Below are positions 1 to 7,621 of a stretch of DNA of 22,533 nt, piece by piece. The translations under genes were made by a program, and so were the position numbers. This DNA comes from Proteobacteria bacterium CAG:495. Its GTDB lineage: Bacteria; Pseudomonadota; Alphaproteobacteria; RF32; CAG-239. Where the stretch lies: positions 4,713 through 27,245 of the forward strand of contig HF995299.1 in NCBI GenBank assembly GCA_000432275.1, in the 5' to 3' direction. Within the stretch, counting starts at the first letter, position 1, and every line of letters starts with the position of its first letter. Below the pieces are notes generated by a model, which was given only the letters and a program-made list of their open reading frames with translations, was not told the origin of the DNA and ran no database searches.

Positions 1-21
1 CAAAACCGCTGCCGAATGCAC
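1..21 (-). CDS. Possible first codons of mreC (partial, runs off the window)
   Basis: On the minus strand, 34 bases after the mreB stop, a GTG codon follows a good Shine-Dalgarno-like AAAGGA about five bases upstream. The frame stays open to the window edge and reads MHSAAVL. mreC is the usual gene after mreB, where it encodes a membrane-anchored rod-shape protein, so this is its expected place. Seven codons are too few to recognise any protein. The call rests on position, ribosome binding site and open frame only. Confidence 0.35.
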
Positions 22-55
22 GGCTTTCCTTTGTCAAAAGTTGCGAAGCGCCCCG

Positions 56-1096
56 TTAATACATGGTGGAAAGAATTGAGCGCAAGCGGCTCATTTCATC
101 CAAAGCCTTACCAGTGCCTTTGACAACGCAGGCCAACGGATCTTCGGCAATGGAAACCGGAAGGCCGGTTGCATTGCGCAAAACCTGATCCAAATTAGTC
201 AGCAACGCACCGCCGCCGGTCAGGACAATACCTTTGTCAACAATATCGGCAGCCAGTTCGGGAGCCGTATGTTCCAGAGCCACCTTAACCGCTTCGACAA
301 TTTGGGAAACCGGTTCGCTCAGACTCTCAGCAACCTGACGTTCGGTAATGATGATTTCCTTGGGCACGCCGTTCATTAAATCGCGTCCTTTAATTTCGAT
401 TGTCCGACCCTCGCCGGCATCCGGCGCACAGGCAGAACCGATTTCTTTTTTAATTCTTTCGGCGCTTCCCTCACCGACCAACAGGTTATGATTACGGCGA
501 ATGTAAGAAATAATTGCAGCATCCATCTTATCGCCGCCGACCCGAACCGAGCGGGCATAAACAATACCGCCCAAAGACAAAACGGCAACCTCGGTCGTAC
601 CGCCGCCAATATCGACAACCATGGAACCTGTAGGCTCGGTAACCGGAAGATCGGCACCGATAGCGGCAGCCATCGGCTCTTCAATCAGCCATACTTTACG
701 GGCGCCTGCGGCTTCGGCGGATTCCTGAATGGCCCTTCTTTCTACGGCCGTAGATCCGGACGGAACGCAGACGATAACCATCGGCGAAGCAAACGTACGG
801 CGATTGTGCACTTTACGGATAAAATATTTAATCATTTCTTCTGCGATTTCAAAATCGGCGATGACGCCGTCACGCAAAGGACGAATGGCGTTGATGTTTC
901 CGGGAGTACGACCCAGCATCTGTTTAGCCTCGTTGCCTACCGCCAAAACCTGTTTCTTTCCGCGGTATTCCTCAATTGCAACCACTGAAGGTTCATTTAA
1001 TACGATACCTTTGCCTTTGACGTAAACCAATGTGTTGGCGGTACCCAAGTCGATAGCCATATCTGCCGACAGCCATCCCATAAATTTTGAAAGCAT
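56..1096 (-). CDS. mreB: Rod shape-determining protein MreB (actin homologue)
   Basis: MreB is a bacterial actin that polymerises under the inner membrane and guides the elongation machinery for lateral peptidoglycan synthesis. At 346 residues it has the usual family length. The phosphate-1 motif DLGTANTLVYVKGKG is near residue 16. Phosphate-2 DIGGGTTEVAVLSLGGI lies mid-protein, with the conserved VPSGSTAVERRAI and IEEPMAAAIG segments before it, and the adenosine-type motif LTGGGALL is near the C-terminus. The ATG is preceded by GGAG about eight bases upstream. The gene lies 121 bases downstream of miaA on the same strand and may have its own promoter in that AT-rich gap. It is probably followed by mreC, as in most rod-shaped bacteria. 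Confidence 0.98.
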   Translation of the reverse strand: MLSKFMGWLSADMAIDLGTANTLVYVKGKGIVLNEPSVVAIEEYRGKKQVLAVGNEAKQMLGRTPGNINAIRPLRDGVIADFEIAEEMIKYFIRKVHNRRTFASPMVIVCVPSGSTAVERRAIQESAEAAGARKVWLIEEPMAAAIGADLPVTEPTGSMVVDIGGGTTEVAVLSLGGIVYARSVRVGGDKMDAAIISYIRRNHNLLVGEGSAERIKKEIGSACAPDAGEGRTIEIKGRDLMNGVPKEIIITERQVAESLSEPVSQIVEAVKVALEHTAPELAADIVDKGIVLTGGGALLTNLDQVLRNATGLPVSIAEDPLACVVKGTGKALDEMSRLRSILSTMY

Positions 1097-1139
1097 ATAA
1101 TTTCTCCGATGTGCTTAAACCAATCTGTATTGCTTAATT

Positions 1140-1169
1140 TCTATATCTTAATCCCTATATGTGCAACAA
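1140..1169 (-). promoter_or_regulatory. Candidate promoter for mreB
   Basis: Read on the minus strand, TTGTTG (1164-1169) is followed 18 bases later by TATAGA (1140-1145). The pair lies in the AT-rich miaA-mreB gap, about 45 bases before the mreB start. The elements match the sigma70 consensus only moderately, and AT-rich DNA produces such matches by chance. Confidence 0.35.
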
Positions 1170-1217
1170 TTAATTAATTTTTTCACATAATTTTATAAAA
1201 TATAATTAAAAATAAAA

Positions 1218-2150
1218 TCAGTCGTTTAATCTTTTTAAAAATTCTTCCGCATTGCCTTCGTAGCAATGCTCCCAGACCACGTCTGCCTTAAGCTTGTTGG
1301 CAAACCAGGTCCGCTGCCGTTTGGCATATTGGCGGGTATGCAGTTTTCCTGCGGCAACCGCAGCTTCAAGCGAACACTGTCCGTTCAAATAAGCAGCCAG
1401 TTCCGGCACCCCCAAAGCCTTCATTGCCGGAAGGTTTCCCGGCAGTTTAAGTTCCGTCAGCCGCCGGACTTCCTCCAAAGCGCCGGCACTCATCATCCGG
1501 TCAAAACGCAAATAACAACGGCTGTCGAGTTCCTCTGCCGGCGGACACAGTTTGATGATATCAAAAACGGCTTCGGGAAGCTTCTTCACCATCGGCCGGC
1601 GGTGCCATTCGGTTAAGGTTATCCCGGTTTGTTTCCAGACCTCATACGCTCTGGTCACCCGGCTGGTATCATTGGGATTAAGCCGTTCTGCCGCCGCAAT
1701 GTCGACTTTGGCCAAAGCCTCATAAACGGCACCGATTCCCTTCTCCGCAGCCAGTCGGCGAACCTCGCTTCGCACCTCTGCCGCACATTCCGGAATTGGC
1801 GTGGTTCCGTTTATCAGATTATCCAGATAAAGCCCGGTACCGCCCACCACAATCGGCAATCTTCCCTCTTCCCAAACTTCGCGGATTTTGACCGTAGCCC
1901 GGTTAAGCCAGTCTACCACGGTTCCGTTGACGGATGGTTCGTAAATTTCATAAAGGTGATGCAAAACCCTGGCTTTGTCTTCCGCGCTCGGACATGCCGT
2001 TATTACCGGCATATTTTTGTAAACCTGCATTGAATCGGCATTGATTACTTCGCCGTTCAAAGCCAGAGCCAAATCCAAGGCCAAGCCCGACTTTCCCGAA
2101 GCCGTCGGCCCTGCAATGACGATTATCTTATGTTCGGCAGTTTCCGGCAT
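1218..2150 (-). CDS. miaA: tRNA dimethylallyltransferase MiaA
   Basis: MiaA transfers a dimethylallyl group to N6 of A37 in tRNAs that read codons starting with U. This is the first step towards i6A/ms2i6A. The P-loop GPTASGKS is at residues 14-21. It is followed by the substrate-recognition stretch INADSMQVYKNM, then VVGGTGLYLDNLING, and a C-terminal tRNA-binding segment containing KLHTRQYAKRQRTWF. The length of 310 residues is typical. The ATG is well placed behind AAGGAG, and the start overlaps the 3' end of ddl by 28 bases, so the two are probably translationally coupled. The residue after QVYKNM is Pro-Val-Ile-Thr-Ala rather than the common LDIGTAK, a small deviation in the DMAPP/tRNA site region. 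Confidence 0.96.
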   Translation of the reverse strand: MPETAEHKIIVIAGPTASGKSGLALDLALALNGEVINADSMQVYKNMPVITACPSAEDKARVLHHLYEIYEPSVNGTVVDWLNRATVKIREVWEEGRLPIVVGGTGLYLDNLINGTTPIPECAAEVRSEVRRLAAEKGIGAVYEALAKVDIAAAERLNPNDTSRVTRAYEVWKQTGITLTEWHRRPMVKKLPEAVFDIIKLCPPAEELDSRCYLRFDRMMSAGALEEVRRLTELKLPGNLPAMKALGVPELAAYLNGQCSLEAAVAAGKLHTRQYAKRQRTWFANKLKADVVWEHCYEGNAEEFLKRLND

Positions 2151-3043
2151 GCGGCTCCTTTAACCAGTTTTTCACACAAATCGGGATAAGAAATCCCCGC
2201 GTATTTAGCCTGTTCCGGAACCAGCGAAAGCGCCGTCATTCCCGGATTGGTGTTAATTTCCAACAACACGACGCCGTCAGTTGGATTATAACGGAAATCA
2301 CAGCGCGCCACCGTATTGCATCCCAGAGCCCGGTATAGTTCCTCCGTATACCTCTTACAGGTTTCGGCCGCCTCGTCGGGAATTTCCGCCGGCAGAATAT
2401 GGCGGGTCATACCGTCGGTATACTTTGCCTTGTAATCATAAAACGCCAGGTTTGGACGCAGCTCGGTTACCACATATGCCTTTCCTTCAAGGCACATCGA
2501 CGTCAGCTCCTGCCCTTCAACATAAGCCTCAATCAACACTTCCCTGTTCAAATCCTCATAGCGGACGTTTTTAATATCCTCTGCATTCTGAACAATATAA
2601 ACCCCTACGCTGGAACCGTCGCAAACCGGCTTGACCACATACGGAAAAGGAATGGACGTTCCGTTTTTCAAAAAAGAGCCCGCCGTCATCTTTTCGCTTT
2701 TGGCCGTCTTAATGCCGCAAGCCTCGGCCGCCATCTTGGTTGCCGCTTTGTCCATGCCGATACAGGAAGCCTTTACCCCCGAATGGGTGTAGGGAATTTG
2801 CAACAAATCCAAAAGCCCCTGAATTTCGCCGTCTTCGCCCCAGTTGCCGTATAAACCGTTAAAAACCGCATCCGGCTTCTCGTTTTTCAAAACTTCGATA
2901 AATTTCCAAACATCCGTCAAATCATGGGCAAAAGCGTCATAGCCTTTTTGTTTCAAAGCATCGACGATATCCTGCCCCGAACTCAGGCTGACTTCCCTCT
3001 CTGCCGAAAAACCGCCCATCAGGACCAAAATTTTTTTAGACAT
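2123..3043 (-). CDS. ddl: D-alanine--D-alanine ligase
   Basis: This cytoplasmic ATP-grasp enzyme joins two D-alanines for the peptidoglycan precursor. The N-terminus MSKKILVLMGGFSAEREVSLSSG is the typical Ddl substrate-binding start. The ATP-binding loop is visible as DGSSVGVYIV near residue 143. The metal and product-site motif LEINTNPGMTALSLVPEQAKYAGI lies near the C-terminus, close to the usual NT-PGMT-S-P pattern. The length of 306 residues fits DdlB-type enzymes. It is first in a minus-strand unit with miaA and probably mreB, behind a strong sigma70-like promoter. In many alphaproteobacteria ddl lies in the division/cell-wall cluster near ftsQ and ftsA, but here it is paired with a tRNA-modification gene. 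Confidence 0.96.
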   Translation of the reverse strand: MSKKILVLMGGFSAEREVSLSSGQDIVDALKQKGYDAFAHDLTDVWKFIEVLKNEKPDAVFNGLYGNWGEDGEIQGLLDLLQIPYTHSGVKASCIGMDKAATKMAAEACGIKTAKSEKMTAGSFLKNGTSIPFPYVVKPVCDGSSVGVYIVQNAEDIKNVRYEDLNREVLIEAYVEGQELTSMCLEGKAYVVTELRPNLAFYDYKAKYTDGMTRHILPAEIPDEAAETCKRYTEELYRALGCNTVARCDFRYNPTDGVVLLEINTNPGMTALSLVPEQAKYAGISYPDLCEKLVKGAACRKLPNIR

Positions 3044-3058
3044 TATTAAACCCTTTAA

Positions 3059-3087
3059 ATTATAAATTTATCTGCTATTGTAAGCAA
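3059..3087 (-). promoter_or_regulatory. Sigma70-type promoter for ddl-miaA
   Basis: On the minus strand TTGCTT (3082-3087) and a perfect TATAAT (3059-3064) are separated by exactly 17 bases, immediately upstream of ddl. Transcription would start about 7-9 bases before the ATG. The leader would be very short and would contain little or none of the AAAGGG sequence just upstream of ddl. Confidence 0.65.
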
Positions 3088-3112
3088 AAAGTTTAAAGAA
3101 AGACTAAAATTA

Positions 3113-3892
3113 ATGAAAAAAATCCCGCTTTTACTGCTGATTGGGCTGCTGTATGCCGGACCTGCCCGCGCTTTCAGTGTCGAACACGATTTCACGGTTA
3201 TCCTCGGTCCCTTCAATGCCAGCAAAACACGCTTTACTTATGCGCTCACTCCGGATTCGTACGCGGTAAATTCCACCGTCAAAACCGATGGAATGTTTAA
3301 TGCCCTCTATCCTTTTAAAGCCAACTATGCCACAACCGGAAAAATTGTTAACGGCAACCTTGAAACGACCGGATATCATTATGATTCGCAATCGCGCTTC
3401 AATAAACGCACCAAAGAACTGGTTTACGACGACAACGGCATGCCCCTGTACCGCATCAGCAGCAAAAACGACAAAACCAAAAAAGTAGAAATCGAACAAA
3501 ACGCCGACAACCGAGACACGACCGACCTTCAAACCGTCTTTGCCGAACTGGCGCGTCAATACAATAATGTCAAATTCTGCGATTCCCGTATGCAGGTTTT
3601 TGACGGCAAACGCCGTTTTGACGTCATTTTCCGGGATGAAGGAAAAGAACGGCTTGTCGCCAACGAATATTCGCCCTATGGCGGAGACGCCGCAAAATGC
3701 TCCATGTATATTGACAAACTCGGGGCAAAAGGCGATGATTTGCTTTGGGAACTAAGCTCCGACCGCCCCATTTATTTTTGGCTGTTGGAAGATTCTGAAA
3801 AACACAAACCGTTTATCGCCCGCATCAGCATTGACGACACGCCGCTGGGACGACTGAACGTTTACACCAACAAAGTTACCGTAAAGGACTAA
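3113..3892 (+). CDS. DUF3108 family exported protein
   Basis: DUF3108 proteins are exported, predicted beta-rich envelope proteins of unknown function found widely in Proteobacteria. The 259-residue product starts with a clear Sec signal peptide: two lysines, a Leu-rich core and a likely cleavage after ARA at residue 20. The mature part begins with a beta-type segment around FTVILGPFNASKTRFTYAL. It carries the family's central pattern TDLQTVFAELAR followed by a Cys and VFDGKRRFDVIF. A second Cys near KCSMYIDKLG could pair with the first in the periplasm (inference). The stop codon is one base before the start of the next gene, so the two are surely one operon. The start is the first ATG after a divergent intergenic region shared with ddl. 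No function beyond envelope location can be assigned. Confidence 0.85.
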   Translation: MKKIPLLLLIGLLYAGPARAFSVEHDFTVILGPFNASKTRFTYALTPDSYAVNSTVKTDGMFNALYPFKANYATTGKIVNGNLETTGYHYDSQSRFNKRTKELVYDDNGMPLYRISSKNDKTKKVEIEQNADNRDTTDLQTVFAELARQYNNVKFCDSRMQVFDGKRRFDVIFRDEGKERLVANEYSPYGGDAAKCSMYIDKLGAKGDDLLWELSSDRPIYFWLLEDSEKHKPFIARISIDDTPLGRLNVYTNKVTVKD

Positions 3893-3893
3893 A

Positions 3894-5291
3894 ATGCTAA
3901 ATAAAGCCGAACTACTTCTGCCTGCCGGTTCGCTGGTCAAACTGAAAACCGCCGTTCTCTATGGAGCGGATGCCGTTTATGCCGGGACGCCGGACATGTG
4001 TTTACGCGCACAGTCGAAATTTTCCATGGAAGACTTGCAGGAAGGCATTGATTTTGCTCATGCTCACGGTAAAAAAATCTACCTGACCCTCAATCTGTTT
4101 ATGCATAACCGCGACGTGGAAAAGCTGCCGAAATTTGTCGAAACCCTGCGCCAACTCAGACCGGACGGCGTACTGATTGCCGACCCCGGCGTCTTTCAAT
4201 ACGTCCGCGAAAATGCGCCGGAACTCAACCTGTTCGTATCCACGCAAGCCAACATCTGTTCCTCGCTGGCCGTAAAGTTCTGGCAAAATCAGGGCGCCAA
4301 GCTCTGCGTTCTCGGCCGCGAAGTTACATTTGAAGAAATGCGCCAAATCCGCCAAGACTGTCCCGACATCCTGTTGGAATGCTTTATGCACGGTGCAATG
4401 TGTATGTCCTATTCCGGCCGTTGCCTGATTTCCAACTACCTGGCCGACCGCAGCGCCAATCAGGGAAAATGCGCCCACTGCTGTCGCTGGCACTACAAAC
4501 TCCACCTCCGCTTAAAAGACGGCACGTTGAAAGAAATCGAAATTAACGAGCAAAACAAAGACGCCTTTGAATTTCTGCTTGAGGAAGAATTCCGTCCCGG
4601 CGAATATTTTGAAGTGATGGAAGACCAAAACGGCGGCTATATGCTGAACTCCAAAGATATGTGCCTGATGCCCCGGCTGCCCGATTTGCTGAGCATCGGA
4701 ATGGATTCCCTCAAAGTCGAAGGGCGCAATAAAACCGAATACTACGCTGCAATTGTTGCCCGAACCTATCGTCAGGCCATTGATGACTGGTACAAAAATC
4801 CTAAAGACTGGAAAAGCGAAAAATATATGGCTGACCTCTACACCTTGCAAAACCGGGGCTATTGCCTGGGCTTTCATGACGGTAAACTGACCAATATCAG
4901 CCAAAACTACGAATATACCCGAACGCTGGGAGACTGGTTGTTTGCCGGTTCTGTTGTCGAGTGGCAGGGCAACGACGCGATTTTTGAAGTCCGCAATTAT
5001 ATCAACTCCGGTGAATTTATCGAATTTTTGATCCCCGGAACTTTGGAAAACCTGCGCCTGACATTAACCGAGTTTGAAGATGCCGAAAGCGGCGAAGTCA
5101 CTCCCAGAGTTTCTGCCGGACAAGGCAAAAAAATCCGTATCCGATCTCAGGCCTGGAACCGTGACGTCAATGAAATAAAACGCCTGCTCCCACAATATGT
5201 AATTGCCCGCAAACCGGCGCCTTTGCAGGGAGAACAGAAAGAAATGCTCGAGCACAAAAAAAACGAGTTTGACGTTTTGTGCCGAAAATAA
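3894..5291 (+). CDS. trhP: U32-family tRNA hydroxylation protein TrhP (YegQ-like)
   Basis: The U32 ('peptidase U32') family includes TrhP/YegQ, which is needed for prephenate-dependent 5-hydroxyuridine formation at U34 of tRNAs, and RlhA, which acts on 23S rRNA. The length of 465 residues is close to E. coli YegQ. The signature lies at about residues 162-200: ECFMHGAMCMSYSGRCLISNY followed by NQGKCAHCCRW, with the conserved cysteines C170, C177, C193 and C197. The N-terminal LLLPAGSLVKLKTAVLYGADAVYAG is the typical start of the TIM-barrel-like domain, and the C-terminal part matches the collagenase-like U32 tail. The ATG directly follows the DUF3108 stop, with AAGGAC upstream spanning that stop. 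An extra Cys (CAHCC) is present. Another U32 subfamily cannot be excluded, but length and motifs favour TrhP over RlhA or UbiU/UbiV. Confidence 0.85.
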   Translation: MLNKAELLLPAGSLVKLKTAVLYGADAVYAGTPDMCLRAQSKFSMEDLQEGIDFAHAHGKKIYLTLNLFMHNRDVEKLPKFVETLRQLRPDGVLIADPGVFQYVRENAPELNLFVSTQANICSSLAVKFWQNQGAKLCVLGREVTFEEMRQIRQDCPDILLECFMHGAMCMSYSGRCLISNYLADRSANQGKCAHCCRWHYKLHLRLKDGTLKEIEINEQNKDAFEFLLEEEFRPGEYFEVMEDQNGGYMLNSKDMCLMPRLPDLLSIGMDSLKVEGRNKTEYYAAIVARTYRQAIDDWYKNPKDWKSEKYMADLYTLQNRGYCLGFHDGKLTNISQNYEYTRTLGDWLFAGSVVEWQGNDAIFEVRNYINSGEFIEFLIPGTLENLRLTLTEFEDAESGEVTPRVSAGQGKKIRIRSQAWNRDVNEIKRLLPQYVIARKPAPLQGEQKEMLEHKKNEFDVLCRK

Positions 5292-5345
5292 CTAAAAGAT
5301 TGACTCTGTCCCTTTTTGGACCGATGATACATCCATTCAAAACAA

Positions 5346-5362
5346 TATAATTAATGTATAAT
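5346..5362 (+). promoter_or_regulatory. Two TATAAT boxes upstream of the A8-tract gene
   Basis: Two perfect TATAAT hexamers lie at 5346-5351 and 5357-5362, just before the ATG at 5379. Neither has a convincing -35 at 17 bases. A better-spaced alternative is TTGACT at 5302-5307 with GATGAT at 5325-5330 after exactly 17 bases. Either would give this gene its own promoter downstream of trhP. Confidence 0.4.
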
Positions 5363-5378
5363 TCTAAAACAAAAAGTT

Positions 5379-6123
5379 ATGAAAAAAAATCTATTATCTG
5401 CATCAGAAATACGGCAGCAGACAACATTATTGTCTTGATGAACACAACCGGTTGGTTCCGCTCTGCGAAGTTCAGTTTACAAAAATTTGTCCTTATGCCG
5501 TTGCAATGGAAAACCGGCTATGGCACTGTGCCGACGATATGACGTTGACACCGGTAATCGACTGCTCGGAACAGGATATTCAACATATTTCCGACCAAAC
5601 CGGAAAAAAACTGCTGCTCGTCCGTCACAAGCTTTTCAGCATTACAGATAAAGCGCTTATCCCGATGGATGACAAAACCTACGCAGCCGGAAAAACCTTG
5701 CTGACAGTCTGCGGCCAAATTTACCGCATTGGCGGCGGTCCGCTTATTTCCAGCACGTTTAAACGCGATTCATATAAGCTTGTATCCGCTTTAAACGACG
5801 GCTCCGGAGAATATTTCGTCTGCACCGAAGACGCTTGTACGTTTCTCGACAGCAACTGTAAAATCGTCGGCGACGTTATCTTCACCAGCCGTCCAGCAGG
5901 TAAAAACAAAGTCTGGCAAATTGGTTTTAAAGAACTGATTTTTATCGGCGATGCCGACGCTGTCAATGTCAGCGGCAATACGATAACGCTCCGCCATGAC
6001 TGTCCTCCCTCCGGAGATGCCCCGCGCAAAACAAAATACATATATGAGGTATTCTGTAAAAACCGACAGGGTATTTACGAGAATGTGCGAAAGGATTCTG
6101 TTTCTGATTGCAAAAAATTCTGA
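5379..6123 (+). CDS. Unrecognised protein; start codon and body separated by an A8 tract (frameshift or slippage)
   Basis: An ATG at 5379 is followed at once by eight A residues. As written, that frame encodes only 19 residues before a stop. With seven A residues the frame would begin MKKIYYLHQKYGSRQHYCLD and run without a stop to 6123, giving about 247 residues. The body frame is open from 5383 and ends at a terminator, so it looks like real coding DNA. Without slippage the first usable starts are a TTG at 5452 or an ATG at 5506, neither with a ribosome binding site. The product is polar, with beta-type alternation, many cysteines and no signal peptide or membrane segment. It could be an ordinary gene with a sequencing error, a gene expressed by transcriptional slippage, a phase-variable gene, or a young pseudogene. 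No family was recognised. Confidence 0.6.
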
Positions 6124-6130
6124 CGATTTG

Positions 6131-6162
6131 CAAAAGATCTGCCCCTCGGAGCAGACCTTTTG
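6131..6162. terminator. Bidirectional terminator between convergent genes
   Basis: A 12-base stem with one mismatch (left 6131-6142, right 6151-6162) encloses an 8-base loop. On the plus strand it ends in TTTTG followed by TTTTAATTT. It lies between the plus-strand gene ending at 6123 and the minus-strand gene ending at 6165, so it can serve both. Confidence 0.75.
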
Positions 6163-6164
6163 TT

Positions 6165-6821
6165 TTAATTTAATTTCAGCTTGGCTTCCACAGCCGCGGT
6201 TTTATCTGCCAAAAGTCGGATTCTCTCCCAATTCTGGCGATCCTGATTCATTTGATAAATCGTCATCAACCGTTGTGTAACAGCCCTGATTCTCTGACAT
6301 TTTTCACCTAGGGAAACCTCCTCGTTGCCAAGTGCCGGCAGCGCCTTTTCCAAAAGGTTTATAACCGTGGCTCCGTCTTTGCTTCGCTCCGCCGTCTGCA
6401 GATAAGCTTCGCCCCGGTCGGTTTCCGGCAGCAGATTAATTTCCCTCATTTTGGCATCGAGCCATTTTGAGGTTTCTCCGCCGGCAAAGTAGGCTTCTGC
6501 CGCTTTTTCCAAAAGTGAAATCTTTTCTTTATCATTACGGGCATACTTCAGCCCCCGCTCATAATAGGCGGCGGCCTCTGCATATGCCCCCTTGTTGCAA
6601 TAAGCCTCACCGACATTGTTGTGAGCCCAGTACAACAGCATATTGGTTTTGATGCTGTTGTCCAAACGACAGGTTACGCGGCGGGCACAAAAATTAATGA
6701 CTTTATCATACGCGGCAATTTTAGCATCCATATTTTGAGAAGTGTTGGCCAGCCGATTTGCGACCCGGTAAGCCTGCATAATGCTTTGAGGCTCCGGCGT
6801 TTTTGCTTTTTCTGCTTTCAT
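6165..6821 (-). CDS. TPR-like repeat protein
   Basis: The product is a soluble, almost fully helical protein of 218 residues with no signal peptide. One clear tetratricopeptide repeat spans about residues 68-98, with the pattern NNVGEAYCNKGAYAEAAAYYERGLKYA. Further helix pairs with weaker TPR spacing flank it. TPR folds act as protein-binding scaffolds; nothing here names a partner. I chose the ATG at 6821 rather than the in-frame GTG two codons upstream because AGGT sits six bases before the ATG. The next gene upstream on the same strand ends 46 bases away, so the two could be co-transcribed. A bidirectional hairpin follows the stop. Confidence 0.7.
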   Translation of the reverse strand: MKAEKAKTPEPQSIMQAYRVANRLANTSQNMDAKIAAYDKVINFCARRVTCRLDNSIKTNMLLYWAHNNVGEAYCNKGAYAEAAAYYERGLKYARNDKEKISLLEKAAEAYFAGGETSKWLDAKMREINLLPETDRGEAYLQTAERSKDGATVINLLEKALPALGNEEVSLGEKCQRIRAVTQRLMTIYQMNQDRQNWERIRLLADKTAAVEAKLKLN

Positions 6822-6867
6822 CGCCACACCTATGTAAAAATTGCGTTATATCTTCAAGAAAGTAATT

Positions 6868-7221
6868 TTAATGCAAATTGTCGGAACCGCCGCCTGTCTT
6901 GTTTTCGTCGTCTTCTTCGTCAAATCCCATCAGGCAGCGCTGACCGAGGTTGCCGCCGTCTTTCAGACAATATTCTTCACGGTTCAGATTATACTCGGCA
7001 TGAACCGGACAAGTGTCGCACAAACAACCACGGTCTTCCTCTATACAATGGCTTTTTTCAAATGCGCAGAACATTGACTCATAATGTTCGACATTATCCA
7101 AATCTTCCATCAGCTTAAACAAGTTTTCCGGAACGTTTTTTATTTTACAGCCCAACGTATAAGATGGACATCCCATACATTTGCATCTTTTGAGATTTTC
7201 CTTAGTTTTTGCAACTAACAT
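6868..7221 (-). CDS. Cysteine-rich DUF2769-like protein
   Basis: This 117-residue protein contains eleven cysteines, at residues 13, 15, 18, 25, 52, 59, 66, 68, 71, 85 and 96. They are arranged as CxCxxCP near the start, a central Cys pair, CLCDTCPVHAEYNL, and two later single cysteines. The CxCxxCP, GCxCxxCPV and YNL features match my recollection of DUF2769, small cysteine-rich proteins presumed to bind metal or an Fe-S centre. The C-terminus is acidic and Gly-rich. I placed the start at the ATG at 7221 because AAGGAG lies six bases upstream. A longer reading of 133 residues would remove that site. The cysteines imply a metal ligand role in the cytoplasm; no substrate or partner is visible. 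Confidence 0.75.
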   Translation of the reverse strand: MLVAKTKENLKRCKCMGCPSYTLGCKIKNVPENLFKLMEDLDNVEHYESMFCAFEKSHCIEEDRGCLCDTCPVHAEYNLNREEYCLKDGGNLGQRCLMGFDEEDDENKTGGGSDNLH

Positions 7222-7245
7222 GTAACTCTCCTTTATAAAAATTTC

Positions 7246-7273
7246 ACCATAAAGAAGTATGTGCTGCAATCAA
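7246..7273 (-). promoter_or_regulatory. Candidate promoter for the cysteine-rich gene
   Basis: On the minus strand TTGATT (7268-7273) and TATGGT (7246-7251) are 16 bases apart. A start about 7 bases downstream leaves the AAGGAG site inside a short leader. Both elements are four-of-six matches, so this is only a candidate. Confidence 0.35.
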
Positions 7274-7324
7274 AAATACAAGGGGAAACCCGAAAATTTT
7301 AAGGCGTGCAAAGACCGCCCCGGT

Positions 7325-7615
7325 TTAGTAACGTTTGAAAACCCCGTCTTCTATCGGGGGCAGAAAACCGCTCCACCGTCCCACAACAAACTCCAGCTTG
7401 TCTACGCGCGCAAACATCGGCCCTTTTTGGCAGGCGAGTATCATCCTGTCGATTTTTTCCTCTTCGCCGCGCATCATAATTTCAACAGTACCGTCGGTCT
7501 CATTATGCACCCAGCCGGAAATTCCTCCGATTTCTTCCGCCCGACTGACGGCCCAGCGCCGATACCCAATTCCCTGAACCCGGCCGTAAATCTTTACAAA
7601 AACTTCCTTAATCAT
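7325..7615 (-). CDS. acyP: Acylphosphatase
   Basis: Acylphosphatase hydrolyses carboxyl-phosphate bonds such as those in acetyl phosphate and 1,3-bisphosphoglycerate, in the cytoplasm. The 96-residue product has the full ferredoxin-like signature: GRVQGIGYRRW at residues 11-21, with R19 as the catalytic arginine, and GWVHNETDGTVEI at 34-46, with N38 as the catalytic asparagine. Length is typical. It follows the ATP12-like gene with only six bases between them, so it is the last gene of the operon. The ribosome binding site is weak, which suggests translational coupling. No hairpin terminator is obvious in the hundred bases downstream. Confidence 0.95.
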   Translation of the reverse strand: MIKEVFVKIYGRVQGIGYRRWAVSRAEEIGGISGWVHNETDGTVEIMMRGEEEKIDRMILACQKGPMFARVDKLEFVVGRWSGFLPPIEDGVFKRY

Positions 7616-7621
7616 ACTTTT

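Noticed and set aside
6841..7077. Hydrophobic 78-residue plus-strand frame resembling a small membrane protein
   Set aside because: It is antisense to the cysteine-rich gene, starts with TTG and has no ribosome binding site. The hydrophobicity is a by-product of the opposite strand's composition.
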